In this document: piece after piece, positions 15,979-24,326 of the stretch
How positions within the stretch are numbered: the first letter of the stretch is position 1
Layout: each line of letters starts with the position of its first letter
NCBI GenBank assembly: GCA_030537155.1
Contig: JAUNOH010000011.1
Span: 1-40,809 of the forward strand
Source: Bacillota bacterium
GTDB lineage: Bacteria; Bacillota_I; Bacilli_A; RFN20; CAG-826
Reading direction: 5' to 3'
Length of the DNA stretch: 40,809 bases
The notes under the pieces: generated by a model
Told to the model about the DNA's origin: nothing
Database searches by the model: none
What the model saw: only the letters and a program-made list of their open reading frames with translations
Made by a program: the position numbers and the translations under genes

Positions 15979-16849
15979 CGTTACTTCCTCCCGCGATTTT
16001 GATTTTATTGAGGTTGTCTGTCATGACGCTGGAATAGTTATCCCCCTCATCCAAAGCATCCTGACTCAAGGTCTCGAGGGGATTGAGGGTCTCGGTTTTG
16101 CAACCGGTTTGGGAGGCGATGGCCTCGGCTACCTCGCTGCTGACGGCCTCCTCATAGAAGACGGTTCCGATGCCGTATTCCTTTACTGCGGCTATTATGT
16201 CTTCCAGTGCGGAGGCGGTCGGTTCGTCATCGGGCGAAAGGCCACTTAGATAAATCTGGGTAAAGCCATAGGCCTGGCATAGGTAGCCAAAGGCGGCGTG
16301 GCTGGTGAGGATGTATTTATTTTCCGTCGATTCGGCGATTTGGGATAATCGGGCGTCAAGCTGCTGGAAATCCGACATCGCATTGGCGAGATTCGTGGCG
16401 AAAACCGCCTCTTTTTCCGGATAGAGGGAGCATAGTATTTCGTAGATGTTTTCCATCTCAGTGATGGCGTTTTCCGGATCGAGCCAGACGTGGGGATCAT
16501 CCTGCCCATCGATTTGAAGGGTTTCGATTCCCGCGGTCACCTCATGGGTCTTTTCAGACAATTGACTAGGTAACGAATCAACCCAGTTCTCCAGTCCTAA
16601 TCCGTTAACCAAAATAACATCGGCATCGTATAAACCGGCCACTGTCTTGGCAGTCGGGGTGTAATCGTGGGGCTCACTCCCGGCCGGGGTGAGGTTATAA
16701 ACTTTGACCTCATCGCCCGCCACGAGGCTGGCGAATTCATAGATAGGATAAAAAGAAGCGTAAATCCCACCGCTTTCCCCGCTTTGAGAACACGAGGATA
16801 ACGGCAGCAATATTAAGGGCAGAGCTAGTAACAACAGCTTGGCTTTCAT
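15971..16849 (-). CDS. znuA: Zinc/manganese ABC transporter, binding lipoprotein
   Basis: A 292-residue cluster A-I metal-binding lipoprotein. Signal peptide MKAKLLLLALPLILLPLSSC with lipobox LSSC; metal ligands expected at His in SEPHDYTPT (about 60), His in DPHVWLDP (about 118), His in TSHAAFGYL (about 184), and an acidic residue near EEAVSSE or EGDNYSSVM. There is no His-rich acidic loop, which is often present in zinc-specific ZnuA and absent in manganese-binding homologues. It is the first gene of a minus-strand operon and faces the Fur-family gene across the dyad at 16875-16893. TATAATG overlaps the start codon by chance or design. Confidence 0.93.
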   Translation of the reverse strand: MKAKLLLLALPLILLPLSSCSQSGESGGIYASFYPIYEFASLVAGDEVKVYNLTPAGSEPHDYTPTAKTVAGLYDADVILVNGLGLENWVDSLPSQLSEKTHEVTAGIETLQIDGQDDPHVWLDPENAITEMENIYEILCSLYPEKEAVFATNLANAMSDFQQLDARLSQIAESTENKYILTSHAAFGYLCQAYGFTQIYLSGLSPDDEPTASALEDIIAAVKEYGIGTVFYEEAVSSEVAEAIASQTGCKTETLNPLETLSQDALDEGDNYSSVMTDNLNKIKIAGGSNGD

Positions 16850-16874
16850 TATATGAATCCGATCTCTAATTATT

Positions 16875-16893
16875 GCAAATGCAAATCATTTGC
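16875..16893. promoter_or_regulatory. Dyad operator between the metal importer and the Fur-family gene
   Basis: GCAAATG (16875-16881) and CATTTGC (16887-16893) form a perfect 7-bp inverted repeat with a 5-nt spacer. It lies in the divergent promoter region, about 26 bp from the znuA start and 41 bp from the regulator start. Both position and symmetry fit a Zur/MntR/Fur-type site that represses the importer when metal is plentiful. The sequence is not the textbook Fur or Zur box, so the assignment to the adjacent regulator is inferred. Confidence 0.65.
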
Positions 16894-16933
16894 GGCAATA
16901 ATATAGCCAATTGAACCCATAGAGGCAAGGAAA

Positions 16934-17350
16934 ATGAATGAGGAAAAATTGCTGCAGGAACATGGCCTAAAAGTGACTAGGGCCAGACTAGCCATCCTCA
17001 AATGCCTCTCATCCTCCGGCCATCCGATGACCGCTGAGGAGGTTTTTAATTCGCTCTCAAATCAGGGAATTGACCTCTCGACCGTCTACCGCAGCCTCAA
17101 TAGCTTCCATAAAGCCGGGCTATCAGAAATGGAGACCAACTCCAAAAAGGAAAACGCCTACTCCCTCCCCGGCGAGGACCGCCACTTCCTAGTCTGCTCT
17201 AGCTGCGGGAAGAGGATTCCCCTCGTCGGCTGCCCATATCATGAAGCCAATGAAAAGATAGAGTCGGAGACCGGCTTTCTTTTGCCACACCACGGCATGG
17301 ACATCTATGGGGTGTGCCCCGATTGCCAAAAGGCGGGTTCAAGCCGCTGA
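16934..17350 (+). CDS. Fur-family metalloregulator (Zur- or PerR-like)
   Basis: A 138-residue regulator. Winged-helix domain with HGLKVTRARLAILKCL, MTAEEVFNSL and DLSTVYRSLNSFHKAGL; structural zinc Cys pairs CSSC (about residues 95-98) and CPDC (about 129-132); metal site residues in DRHFLVC and LPHHGMDIYGVC. It is divergent from the zinc/manganese importer, so it is the likely repressor of that operon and probably senses zinc. TAATAT upstream may be its -10 box and AAGGA is the ribosome binding site. It is followed by the M6 protease genes, which look independent. Confidence 0.92.
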   Translation: MNEEKLLQEHGLKVTRARLAILKCLSSSGHPMTAEEVFNSLSNQGIDLSTVYRSLNSFHKAGLSEMETNSKKENAYSLPGEDRHFLVCSSCGKRIPLVGCPYHEANEKIESETGFLLPHHGMDIYGVCPDCQKAGSSR

Positions 17351-17409
17351 TACTCGCCGGTTTTTCACCGCAAGATAGCCAACATGATTAATTCCTTTAG
17401 AATACAGGC

Positions 17410-18981
17410 ATGAACAAATTTAGGTTTCTGCTGTTTATAACTCTCCCCCTGATGTCGCTCTCGCTTTCCTCGTGCCTATATACAAGCGTCGAGGTCGAGA
17501 CGATGGAGAAGACCGAAATCGCCCTGACCTATAAAGACTATACGGACAACAACTATTACAGCATCTCCTCCTGCCCCCTTGAGGGGAGCCCCAAGATTTT
17601 GGTGTTGCCCGTCTGGTTTACCGACTCCTCCCGCTACATCACCAGCGACACGGCCAAGCAGCAAGTCATATCCGACTTGGACAAAGCCTTCTTCGGCGAC
17701 TCCGGGGATGGCGTCTGGGAAAGCGTCTCCTCCTATTTTGAGAAGGAGTCGCTGGGCGCCTTAACCCTTCAGGGTTCGGTGGCCGACTGGTATGAATGTG
17801 GCTACTCCAGCTCAACCATCGGCAGCAACGGCCTATTCGCCACCTCCAACACCAACACCATCGTCGAATGGGCGGTCGACAATTTTTTCGACACCAACCC
17901 AAGCGAATCCAGAAGCGATTATGACCTGGATGGCGATGGATATCTCGATGCTGTCATCGTGGTTTATGGCGCCCCCGATTACAGCGCCCTCGGCAGTTCG
18001 AGCCTCTCAAATCTCTGGGCCTACACCTACTGGATCCAGGATTCCGCCAATACCTCGAATCCGGTCCCAAACGTCTATCTCTGGGCATCATATGACTTCA
18101 TGTATGAGGCCTCGACGGCCTATAGCAAAGTCGGCTCCCGTTATGGTTCCGGGGATAATGGCGATTACTCAATCGACACCCACACCTACATCCACGAGAT
18201 GGGCCACGTCTTCGGCTTGGAGGATTATTACGATTACGGCGGCAATTATTCCCCGGCCGGGGCTTTCTCGATGCAGGATTATAACGTCGGCGGCCACGAC
18301 CCCTATTCCCTCTTGGCCATGGGCTGGGCCGATCCCTATGTCGTCAGCGATTCCGTCACCCTCGAGATATCCGATTTCCAATCGAGTCACGATTTGATCC
18401 TATTGACTCCGGATTGGAACGATTCCAACTCGGCCTTCGACGAATACCTCCTTCTGGAGCTATACACCCCAAGCGGTCTCAATGAGGCCGACTGCAAGGA
18501 CCAATATTTGGGAAACTACCCCAAAGGTCCCAAATCCGTCGGGATCAGGCTTTGGCATGTCGATGCCAGGCTGACCTACATCATCACCCAGGGAAGACAA
18601 GCCTATGTCTCCCTCAATTTAATCAACGATCCGACTGAGGGCGACGTCTACATGGCGATGTCGAATACTTATTACGACTCCTCCGACTCCACCACCTCCA
18701 ACTACATCTCGATACTCGGCGAGGATTATTCCGACTATAATTTGCTTCAGCTGATCAGGAACTCCAGAAGCAAAACCTACCATCCGACGGACATCCTCTC
18801 CAGCGATGACCTCTTCTACGCCGGGGATAGCTTCAGCCTGAGCAACTACTCCGGACAATTCGTAAATGGGAGCCAGGGGAAATTAAACGGCGGGGAGAGC
18901 TTCGGGCTCAGCTTCACCGTCAATTCCATCGACACCGATAGCGACGGCACCGCGAAGGCCGTCATCACCATCAAAGCCTAA
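17410..18981 (+). CDS. M6-family metalloprotease lipoprotein (first of a tandem pair)
   Basis: A 523-residue secreted zinc protease. Signal peptide with lipobox LSSC (Cys about 22); the zinc motif HEMGHVFGLEDYYDY (HExxHxxGxxD) lies near residue 262, preceded by SRSDYDLDGDGYLDAV with a calcium-loop look. A downstream beta-rich domain includes GIRLWHVDARL. This fits the immune-inhibitor-A-like M6 family, which degrades extracellular proteins. There is no Shine-Dalgarno sequence: TAGAAT at 17398-17403 lies 6 nt before the ATG, which suggests a leaderless mRNA. Its paralogue follows 20 bp downstream. Confidence 0.9.
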   Translation: MNKFRFLLFITLPLMSLSLSSCLYTSVEVETMEKTEIALTYKDYTDNNYYSISSCPLEGSPKILVLPVWFTDSSRYITSDTAKQQVISDLDKAFFGDSGDGVWESVSSYFEKESLGALTLQGSVADWYECGYSSSTIGSNGLFATSNTNTIVEWAVDNFFDTNPSESRSDYDLDGDGYLDAVIVVYGAPDYSALGSSSLSNLWAYTYWIQDSANTSNPVPNVYLWASYDFMYEASTAYSKVGSRYGSGDNGDYSIDTHTYIHEMGHVFGLEDYYDYGGNYSPAGAFSMQDYNVGGHDPYSLLAMGWADPYVVSDSVTLEISDFQSSHDLILLTPDWNDSNSAFDEYLLLELYTPSGLNEADCKDQYLGNYPKGPKSVGIRLWHVDARLTYIITQGRQAYVSLNLINDPTEGDVYMAMSNTYYDSSDSTTSNYISILGEDYSDYNLLQLIRNSRSKTYHPTDILSSDDLFYAGDSFSLSNYSGQFVNGSQGKLNGGESFGLSFTVNSIDTDSDGTAKAVITIKA

Positions 18982-19001
18982 AAATAAATGGGGGAGCGAC
19001 A

Positions 19002-20612
19002 ATGAAAAAAGGATTGGGGACCGCGTTGACTTTGCTTGGAGGGGCGTTGCTAGTTTGCTCCTGCTCCCTTTTTCCCTCGCTGAATTCGTCCTCAAGCGCC
19101 CAAGCCTCCTCCTCGCAACTCCCCCAGTCCTCCGCGACATCCTCAAGCAAGGCGGCCCACCAATTCACGGGCGAGAAAACCGAGATCGCCTACACCTATA
19201 AGGACTATATCGAGAATAACGCCTACACCCTCTCCTCCTGCCCGCTTTCGGGCAGCCCGAGGATCTTGGTCATACCGATGTGGTTTACCGACTCATCGAG
19301 ATACATAACGAGCTCCACCGCCAAATCCAATGTCATCTCCGACATCCAAAACTCCTTTTTCGGCGATGAAAGCTCCACCGGCTGGGAGAGCGTATCCTCC
19401 TACTACAATCAGCTCTCCGGCGGCGAATTGACGCTTTCCGGCACCGTCTCGGATTGGTATGAATGCGGTTATAGCACCAGCAAGGCCGGGAGACTCGATT
19501 CGGCGGATGGCCTCGTCGAGGATGCGGTCACCTGGTATTTCCAAAACAATACCTCCGAATCCCGGAGCGATTACGATTTGGACGGGGACGGCTATTTAGA
19601 CGGCGTGATACTCATCTATGGGGCCCCCGACTACTCCAGCCTCAACCAGATGGCCTATTCCAACCTTTGGGCCTACGTCTATTGGCTCCAGGGCGCCAGC
19701 AGAAAGAAGAATCCGGTGGCCAACGCCTATCTTTGGGCTTCCTATGATTTCATGTACGACGCCGAGACCTCGAAGCAAAGAAGCGGGACCGCCTATGGGA
19801 CAGGGGACAACTCCAACTGTCAGATAGACGCCCACACCTATATCCACGAGATGGGCCACGTCTTCGGCCTAGACGATTACTACGACTATTCCAACACCTG
19901 CTCCCCGGCCGGCGACTTCTCAATGCAGGATTGTAACATCGGCGGCCACGATCCCTTCTCGACCCTCTCCTTCGGCTGGGCCGATCCCTACATCCCCACC
20001 GAAAGCATCTCTTTGACCATCAACGACTTCCAATCCAGCCGCGATTTGATCCTGCTCACCCCCGAATGGAATTCCTACGATTCGCCCTACGACGAATATC
20101 TCCTACTCGAACTATATAGCCCGACCGGGCTCAATGAGCTGGATGCCTCCACCTCCTATATGGATACCTATACGACGGGGGCCTCGAAAGTCGGCATCAG
20201 GCTTTGGCACGTCGATGCCAGGCTGACCTATCTAGTGAGGGGTAGCGCCGGCTATAGTTGGAGCACCGATTTGACGAATAATCCCGAGGATGGCGAGGTC
20301 TACGTCGCCATGACCAACACCTACAGCGGCTCCGATTACGTCTCGGTTTTGGGCTCGTCATACGCGAACTATAACTTCCTGCAGCTATTGAGGAACTCCA
20401 CCAGCGCCACCTACAACAATGGCGGGGTATTGCAAAACTCCGACCTCTTCTATGAGGGCGATTCCTTCTCAATGTCCACCTATAGCCGCCAGTTTTATCG
20501 AAACGGGCATCTAAACGATGGCTCCTCCCTCGGCTGGGAATTCTCCGTGGATTCCATAACCGACGATGGCGATGGCAGCTATTCCGCCACCATAAAGCTC
20601 ACCAGGGAATAA
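19002..20612 (+). CDS. M6-family metalloprotease lipoprotein (second of the pair)
   Basis: A 536-residue paralogue of the preceding protease. It has lipobox VCSC, a Ser-rich linker of about 35 residues, and the active site HEMGHVFGLDDYYDY with the same order of domains; blocks such as GIRLWHVDARLTY are shared exactly. The main difference is the longer linker and a slightly different C-terminal end. GGGGGAG provides a good ribosome binding site, unlike its neighbour. The gene ends at 20612, two bases before the converging aldo/keto reductase-like gene; both stops lie in one 18-bp palindrome. The pair is most simply a tandem duplication. Confidence 0.9.
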   Translation: MKKGLGTALTLLGGALLVCSCSLFPSLNSSSSAQASSSQLPQSSATSSSKAAHQFTGEKTEIAYTYKDYIENNAYTLSSCPLSGSPRILVIPMWFTDSSRYITSSTAKSNVISDIQNSFFGDESSTGWESVSSYYNQLSGGELTLSGTVSDWYECGYSTSKAGRLDSADGLVEDAVTWYFQNNTSESRSDYDLDGDGYLDGVILIYGAPDYSSLNQMAYSNLWAYVYWLQGASRKKNPVANAYLWASYDFMYDAETSKQRSGTAYGTGDNSNCQIDAHTYIHEMGHVFGLDDYYDYSNTCSPAGDFSMQDCNIGGHDPFSTLSFGWADPYIPTESISLTINDFQSSRDLILLTPEWNSYDSPYDEYLLLELYSPTGLNELDASTSYMDTYTTGASKVGIRLWHVDARLTYLVRGSAGYSWSTDLTNNPEDGEVYVAMTNTYSGSDYVSVLGSSYANYNFLQLLRNSTSATYNNGGVLQNSDLFYEGDSFSMSTYSRQFYRNGHLNDGSSLGWEFSVDSITDDGDGSYSATIKLTRE

Positions 20613-20622
20613 ACTTATTCCC
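20605..20622. terminator. Palindrome spanning two converging stop codons, possible bidirectional terminator
   Basis: GGGAATAA and TTATTCCC form a perfect 8-bp inverted repeat around AC. Each arm contains the TAA stop of the gene that reads into it. No T run follows, so it would be a weak hairpin; it may merely reflect that both proteins end in Glu codons. Confidence 0.35.
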
Positions 20623-21712
20623 CGAAATATTCCTTTATCTCGGCCATCCGGGATATTTGCTTTACGCCGAAGGGGCAACGCGACTCACAATGCCCGCACC
20701 CCACGCAGGATGAGGCCTTGATGGATAATTTCCGGTAATGGCTATCGGCCAACTCATCCCCCACCTTGGCCAAATCGTAATATTTATTGGCTAAGCCGAT
20801 ATCGATGCCCATTGGGCAGGGCGCGCAGTGGTTGCAATAGACGCAGCGACCCTCCGCCGATTTCGGCGCGGCCTTGGAGAGGATGGAATAATCCTTATCA
20901 TCCCCGCTGGCTTTAAAATATGAGAGGGCTTCGTCGACGTGCTCCAATTTGTTGACGCCGGGCAGAGCCACCAAAACCGCGGGACGATCCAAGACGTAAT
21001 GCAGGCATTGGTTACGGCTCAGCTGGATATTCAAAGGACTCTGTTTCTCATCCAATAGCTGCCCGGCCGCGAAGGGCTTCATAACCGAAATGCCGACGCC
21101 TTTTCTGGCCGCCAGTTCGTAGAGTTCCCTCCTCTCCTCGGCCGCCCCATAGCCATATTCCCCTTTGGAGTAGTCATAGGCCGGATTGATGGAGAACATG
21201 AACATATCGATATCGTCCAACTCGAGGAATCTACGGGCGATTGAGGGCGTGTGGGATGAGAAACCCAAATGGCGGATCAGCCCCTGCTTCTTCATCTCCC
21301 TCATTTTCTCAAACAAGCCGCCCGGGGCCATCACCTTCTCAAAGTCATCATCCTCATCGATGCAATGGACATAGCCGAAATCGGTGTAGCCGAGCCCGCT
21401 TTCTCTTAAAAGCATCGTGAAGTTATCGATCATCTGATCGAGGTCCCTGGAGAATCCATATTCCCCCGAATCGTAGACGGCCCCGAAATGCATCTGGGTG
21501 TAGATCTTCTCCCGGATTGGTTTGACCGCCTCGCCGAATAATTTGAAGGTCTCGACATTCCCGCAGCATAAGTCGAAAAAATTGACGCCTTTCTCCAAAG
21601 CCAGTTTGAAGATGGCCACTCTCTCCTCCACCGGGGCCAGATGGACGCTTCCTAACCCCAATCCGATGACGCCTAAATTCTCTCCCCCATGGGGCGAACG
21701 ACGGTATTCCAT
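20615..21712 (-). CDS. Aldo/keto reductase-fold protein with two [4Fe-4S] sites
   Basis: A 365-residue protein. An aldo/keto reductase-like barrel fills residues 1-290 and a bacterial ferredoxin domain follows, with CVYCNHCAPCP (about 295) and CVGCGHCESRCP (about 340), so two iron-sulfur clusters are expected. The barrel departs from classic reductases: the Asp is in NFFDLCCGN, the His is in YVHCIDE, but the Tyr position is not obvious and the usual catalytic Lys is replaced in REKIYTQMHFG. It therefore belongs to the COG1453-like subgroup and may use clusters rather than plain NADPH hydride transfer. Start 21712 follows AAGGAG. It precedes no operon partner; the NfnL gene upstream ends in its own terminator. 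Confidence 0.87.
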   Translation of the reverse strand: MEYRRSPHGGENLGVIGLGLGSVHLAPVEERVAIFKLALEKGVNFFDLCCGNVETFKLFGEAVKPIREKIYTQMHFGAVYDSGEYGFSRDLDQMIDNFTMLLRESGLGYTDFGYVHCIDEDDDFEKVMAPGGLFEKMREMKKQGLIRHLGFSSHTPSIARRFLELDDIDMFMFSINPAYDYSKGEYGYGAAEERRELYELAARKGVGISVMKPFAAGQLLDEKQSPLNIQLSRNQCLHYVLDRPAVLVALPGVNKLEHVDEALSYFKASGDDKDYSILSKAAPKSAEGRCVYCNHCAPCPMGIDIGLANKYYDLAKVGDELADSHYRKLSIKASSCVGCGHCESRCPFGVKQISRMAEIKEYFGE

Positions 21713-21796
21713 ATAAAGTCTCCTTAACACCCTTAGCATAGGAAAATGGGCCGAATTAAGGAATATTCGCAAAGTCCACGGGGGATGAACACAAAA

Positions 21797-21821
21797 GAAA
21801 AGCCATCCGCGGGGGATGGCT
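21797..21821 (-). terminator. Terminator of the nfnS-nfnL operon
   Basis: On the minus strand AGCCATCC and GGATGGCT form a perfect 8-bp stem with a 5-nt loop, then TTTCTTTT. It lies just past the nfnL stop. Confidence 0.85.
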
Positions 21822-21834
21822 AATTTCTTTTCGA

Positions 21835-23319
21835 TTAGGCTTTCTTGCCCTGGATGTATTCGTCCATGGCCTTGGCGGCGATTTTGCCGGCTCCCATAGC
21901 CAGGATGACGGTGGCGGCGCCGGTGACGGCATCGCCTCCGGCGAAGACCCCGTCTTTGGTGGTTTCGTTGCCTTCCCTGACGATGAGGCAGCCGTGCTTA
22001 TCCACCTCGATGCCGGGCGTGGTGTCCTTGATGAGGGGGTTGGGCGAGGTGCCTAGCGACATGATGACGCAGTCGAGGTCGAGGGTGTATTCGCTACCCG
22101 GCACTTCGACCGGACGGCGGCGGCCCGAGGCATCGGGCTCACCGAGCTCCATCTTGATGATCTTGGCCCCTTTGACGAAGCCATAATGGGGGTTGGTCCT
22201 CGGGGTTCCCTCGGTGTCGACTAAGATCTCGACCGGGTTATTCAATAACTGGAAGTCGACGCCTTCCTCGATGGCGTGCTCGACCTCCTCCCGACGAGCC
22301 GGGAGTTCGGCCATCGAGCGGCGATAGACGCAATAGACGTGCTCCGCCCCGAGCCTTAGGGCCGAACGGCAGGCGTCCATGGCGACGTTGCCGCCACCGA
22401 CGACCATGACCTTCTTCGGGTGCTGGATGGGGGTATCGGAATCATCTTGGTAGGCCTTCATCAGGTTCATCCTGGTGAGGAATTCGTTCGCGGAGTAGAC
22501 GCCATTGGCATTCTCCCCGGGGATACCCATGAAGCGGGGAAGCCCGGCGCCGGTGCCGAGGAAGATGGCCTCGAAGCCGTATTCCTCGACCAACTGGTCG
22601 ATGGAGATGACGCGGCCGATGACCATATTGGTCATGAATTTGACGCCCAGATCCTTAAGTCCGGAGACCTCGGCCTGAACGATGGCCTTGGGGAGACGGA
22701 ATTCGGGGATGCCATACATCAGGACGCCTCCGGCCACATGGAGGGCCTCGAAGACGGTGACATCATATCCGAGGCGGGCCAAATCGCCGGCCACGGTGAG
22801 GCCAGAGGGGCCAGAACCAACAATGGCGACCTTATGGCCGTTTTTCTTGATCTCGGGGGCACTCTTTTTGGCATACACGCGGTGATAGTCAGCCACGAAG
22901 CGCTCCAGACGGCCGATGCCGACGGGCTCTCCCATGACGCGCTGCCCATTCTCGTCGAGCTTGGGCTTGCCGTTTTCGATGACCGGCATCTTGCCGCGGA
23001 GGCAGCGACCCTCGCATTGGCTCTCCTGCGGGCAGACGCGTCCGCAGACGGCCGGAAGGGCGCTGGTTTTGGAGATGATCTGATAGGCTTCCTCGAATTT
23101 GCCTTCCGCGACTTCCTTGACGAAGCCGGGGATGTTGATGGCGACGGGGCAGCCGGGGACGCACTGCGGGTTGTTGCAGTCCATGCAGCGCTTGGCCTCC
23201 TCGATGGCGGTCTCGGCGCTATAGCCGAGGGTGACCTCGTCGAAGTTATGGGCCCTGACCTTCGGATCCTGCGAAGGCATCGGATGCTTATGCGGGTCTT
23301 TATTGTAATTCGGGTTCAT
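21835..23319 (-). CDS. nfnL: NfnL/GltD-like flavoprotein of NADH-dependent ferredoxin:NADP oxidoreductase
   Basis: A 494-residue protein of the glutamate-synthase small-subunit family. The N-terminal iron-sulfur domain has CMDCNNPQCVPGCP and CGRVCPQESQCEGRC for two [4Fe-4S] clusters; the FAD loop GSGPSGLTVAGDLA and NAD(P) loop GGGNVAMDACRSAL follow. No glutamate-synthase large subunit is encoded here, but the next gene upstream is NfnS-like, so the pair most likely forms the electron-bifurcating NfnAB that links NADH, NADPH and ferredoxin pools in anaerobes. The start (23319) shares one base with the nfnS stop (TAATG), so translation is coupled. An alternative label is GltA-type homotetrameric glutamate synthase. 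Confidence 0.9.
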   Translation of the reverse strand: MNPNYNKDPHKHPMPSQDPKVRAHNFDEVTLGYSAETAIEEAKRCMDCNNPQCVPGCPVAINIPGFVKEVAEGKFEEAYQIISKTSALPAVCGRVCPQESQCEGRCLRGKMPVIENGKPKLDENGQRVMGEPVGIGRLERFVADYHRVYAKKSAPEIKKNGHKVAIVGSGPSGLTVAGDLARLGYDVTVFEALHVAGGVLMYGIPEFRLPKAIVQAEVSGLKDLGVKFMTNMVIGRVISIDQLVEEYGFEAIFLGTGAGLPRFMGIPGENANGVYSANEFLTRMNLMKAYQDDSDTPIQHPKKVMVVGGGNVAMDACRSALRLGAEHVYCVYRRSMAELPARREEVEHAIEEGVDFQLLNNPVEILVDTEGTPRTNPHYGFVKGAKIIKMELGEPDASGRRRPVEVPGSEYTLDLDCVIMSLGTSPNPLIKDTTPGIEVDKHGCLIVREGNETTKDGVFAGGDAVTGAATVILAMGAGKIAAKAMDEYIQGKKA

Positions 23320-24164
23320 TATTTGGCCTCCTGCTTCTTGAAGAGGTTGCACACCTCCTCATGCTTATGGATTTCCCAGGGGCGATACATCATGTTCCTG
23401 ACCATCGCCGAGTCGAAATCGACCTCATATCCGTCGAAGTCGGGTCCGTCGACGCAGGCGAACTTCATCTTTCCGCCCACCAGGATACGACAGCAGCCGC
23501 ACATCCCGGTCCCGTCGATCATGATCGGGTTCATGGAGACGACGCATTTGACGCCGTACTTCTTGCAGACGGCGACGACGAATTTCATCATGACGAGGGG
23601 TCCGATGGCGATGACTTCGTCGAAGTTGGCGCCGTTATTGATCTCCTCTTCGAGGGCGGCGGTGACCAAGCCCTGACGGCCCCAGGTCCCATCGTCCGAC
23701 ATCTTGATGAATTTGTTCGAGCAGGCGGTGAACTCATCCTCGAGGATGACTAAATCCTGGCTACGGAAGCCGGCGATCGAGGTGACATCGCTCCCCTGCT
23801 TATGCAAGGCTTCGGCCAAGGGCAGGGCGATCGCGCAGCCGGCGCCTCCGCCGACGACGCACACCTTCTTAAGGCCCTCCAGCTCACTGGGTTTGCCAAG
23901 CGGGCCGGCGAAATCGGCGAGGTAGTCGCCTTCCTTTAGGTGGTTTAATTCCTCCGTCGAGGCGCCGACCACCTGATAGATGACGCTGACGGTCCCCTTT
24001 TCGGGGTCGCATCCGGCGATGGTGAAAGGGATCCTCTCCCCCTCTTCATTCGCCCTGAGGATGATGAATTGGCCCGGTTTGCCCGCTTTGGCCACATAGG
24101 GGGCATCGACTTCGATGCGGGTGACCGTCGGGTTCAGAGCAACTCTTTTGACGATTTTATACAT
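23319..24164 (-). CDS. nfnS: NfnS-like FAD/[2Fe-2S] subunit
   Basis: A 281-residue protein of the dihydroorotate-dehydrogenase electron-transfer (PyrK)/NfnS type. It has an FAD-binding beta barrel (GQFIILRANEEGERIPFTIA), an NAD-binding domain (VCVVGGGAGCAIALPLAEAL) and a [2Fe-2S] site near the C-terminus, GTGMCGCCRILV...FACVDGP. The start 24164 has GGAGG upstream; a longer reading would cross the promoter region. It is followed with a one-base overlap by nfnL, and together they should form NfnAB. No pyrD gene is nearby, which argues against PyrK. Confidence 0.9.
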   Translation of the reverse strand: MYKIVKRVALNPTVTRIEVDAPYVAKAGKPGQFIILRANEEGERIPFTIAGCDPEKGTVSVIYQVVGASTEELNHLKEGDYLADFAGPLGKPSELEGLKKVCVVGGGAGCAIALPLAEALHKQGSDVTSIAGFRSQDLVILEDEFTACSNKFIKMSDDGTWGRQGLVTAALEEEINNGANFDEVIAIGPLVMMKFVVAVCKKYGVKCVVSMNPIMIDGTGMCGCCRILVGGKMKFACVDGPDFDGYEVDFDSAMVRNMMYRPWEIHKHEEVCNLFKKQEAK

Positions 24165-24279
24165 AGAACCTCCAATTCCATTACCGATAAATATAGCACA
24201 GCCGAGCCCGCGCGAAGCGAAAGCTTGGGGCCTTTCTTTCGATATTTCGGTAAAAACATCCCAATTGGCACCAAGTGAA

Positions 24280-24301
24280 AGAAAACGGCCCCAAAAGGCC
24301 G
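24280..24301 (-). terminator. Terminator after the second AAA ATPase gene
   Basis: On the minus strand CGGCC and GGCCG pair around TTTTGG and are followed by TTTTC. It is a short hairpin 26 nt past the stop codon. Confidence 0.6.
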
Positions 24302-24326
24302 CCGTCATATTCGACCATTTTAAGGG

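Noticed and set aside
17351..17409. A terminator after the Fur-family gene
   Set aside because: CGGT/ACCG around TTTTC is only a 4-bp stem and no T run follows it.
21835..23319. Glutamate synthase small subunit (GltD) as first choice
   Set aside because: No large subunit gene is present and an NfnS-like gene overlaps upstream, which favours NfnL.
22420..23676. A 418-codon open frame on the plus strand
   Set aside because: It lies opposite the well-supported nfnL and nfnS genes and has no family resemblance; high GC at third positions keeps antisense frames open.
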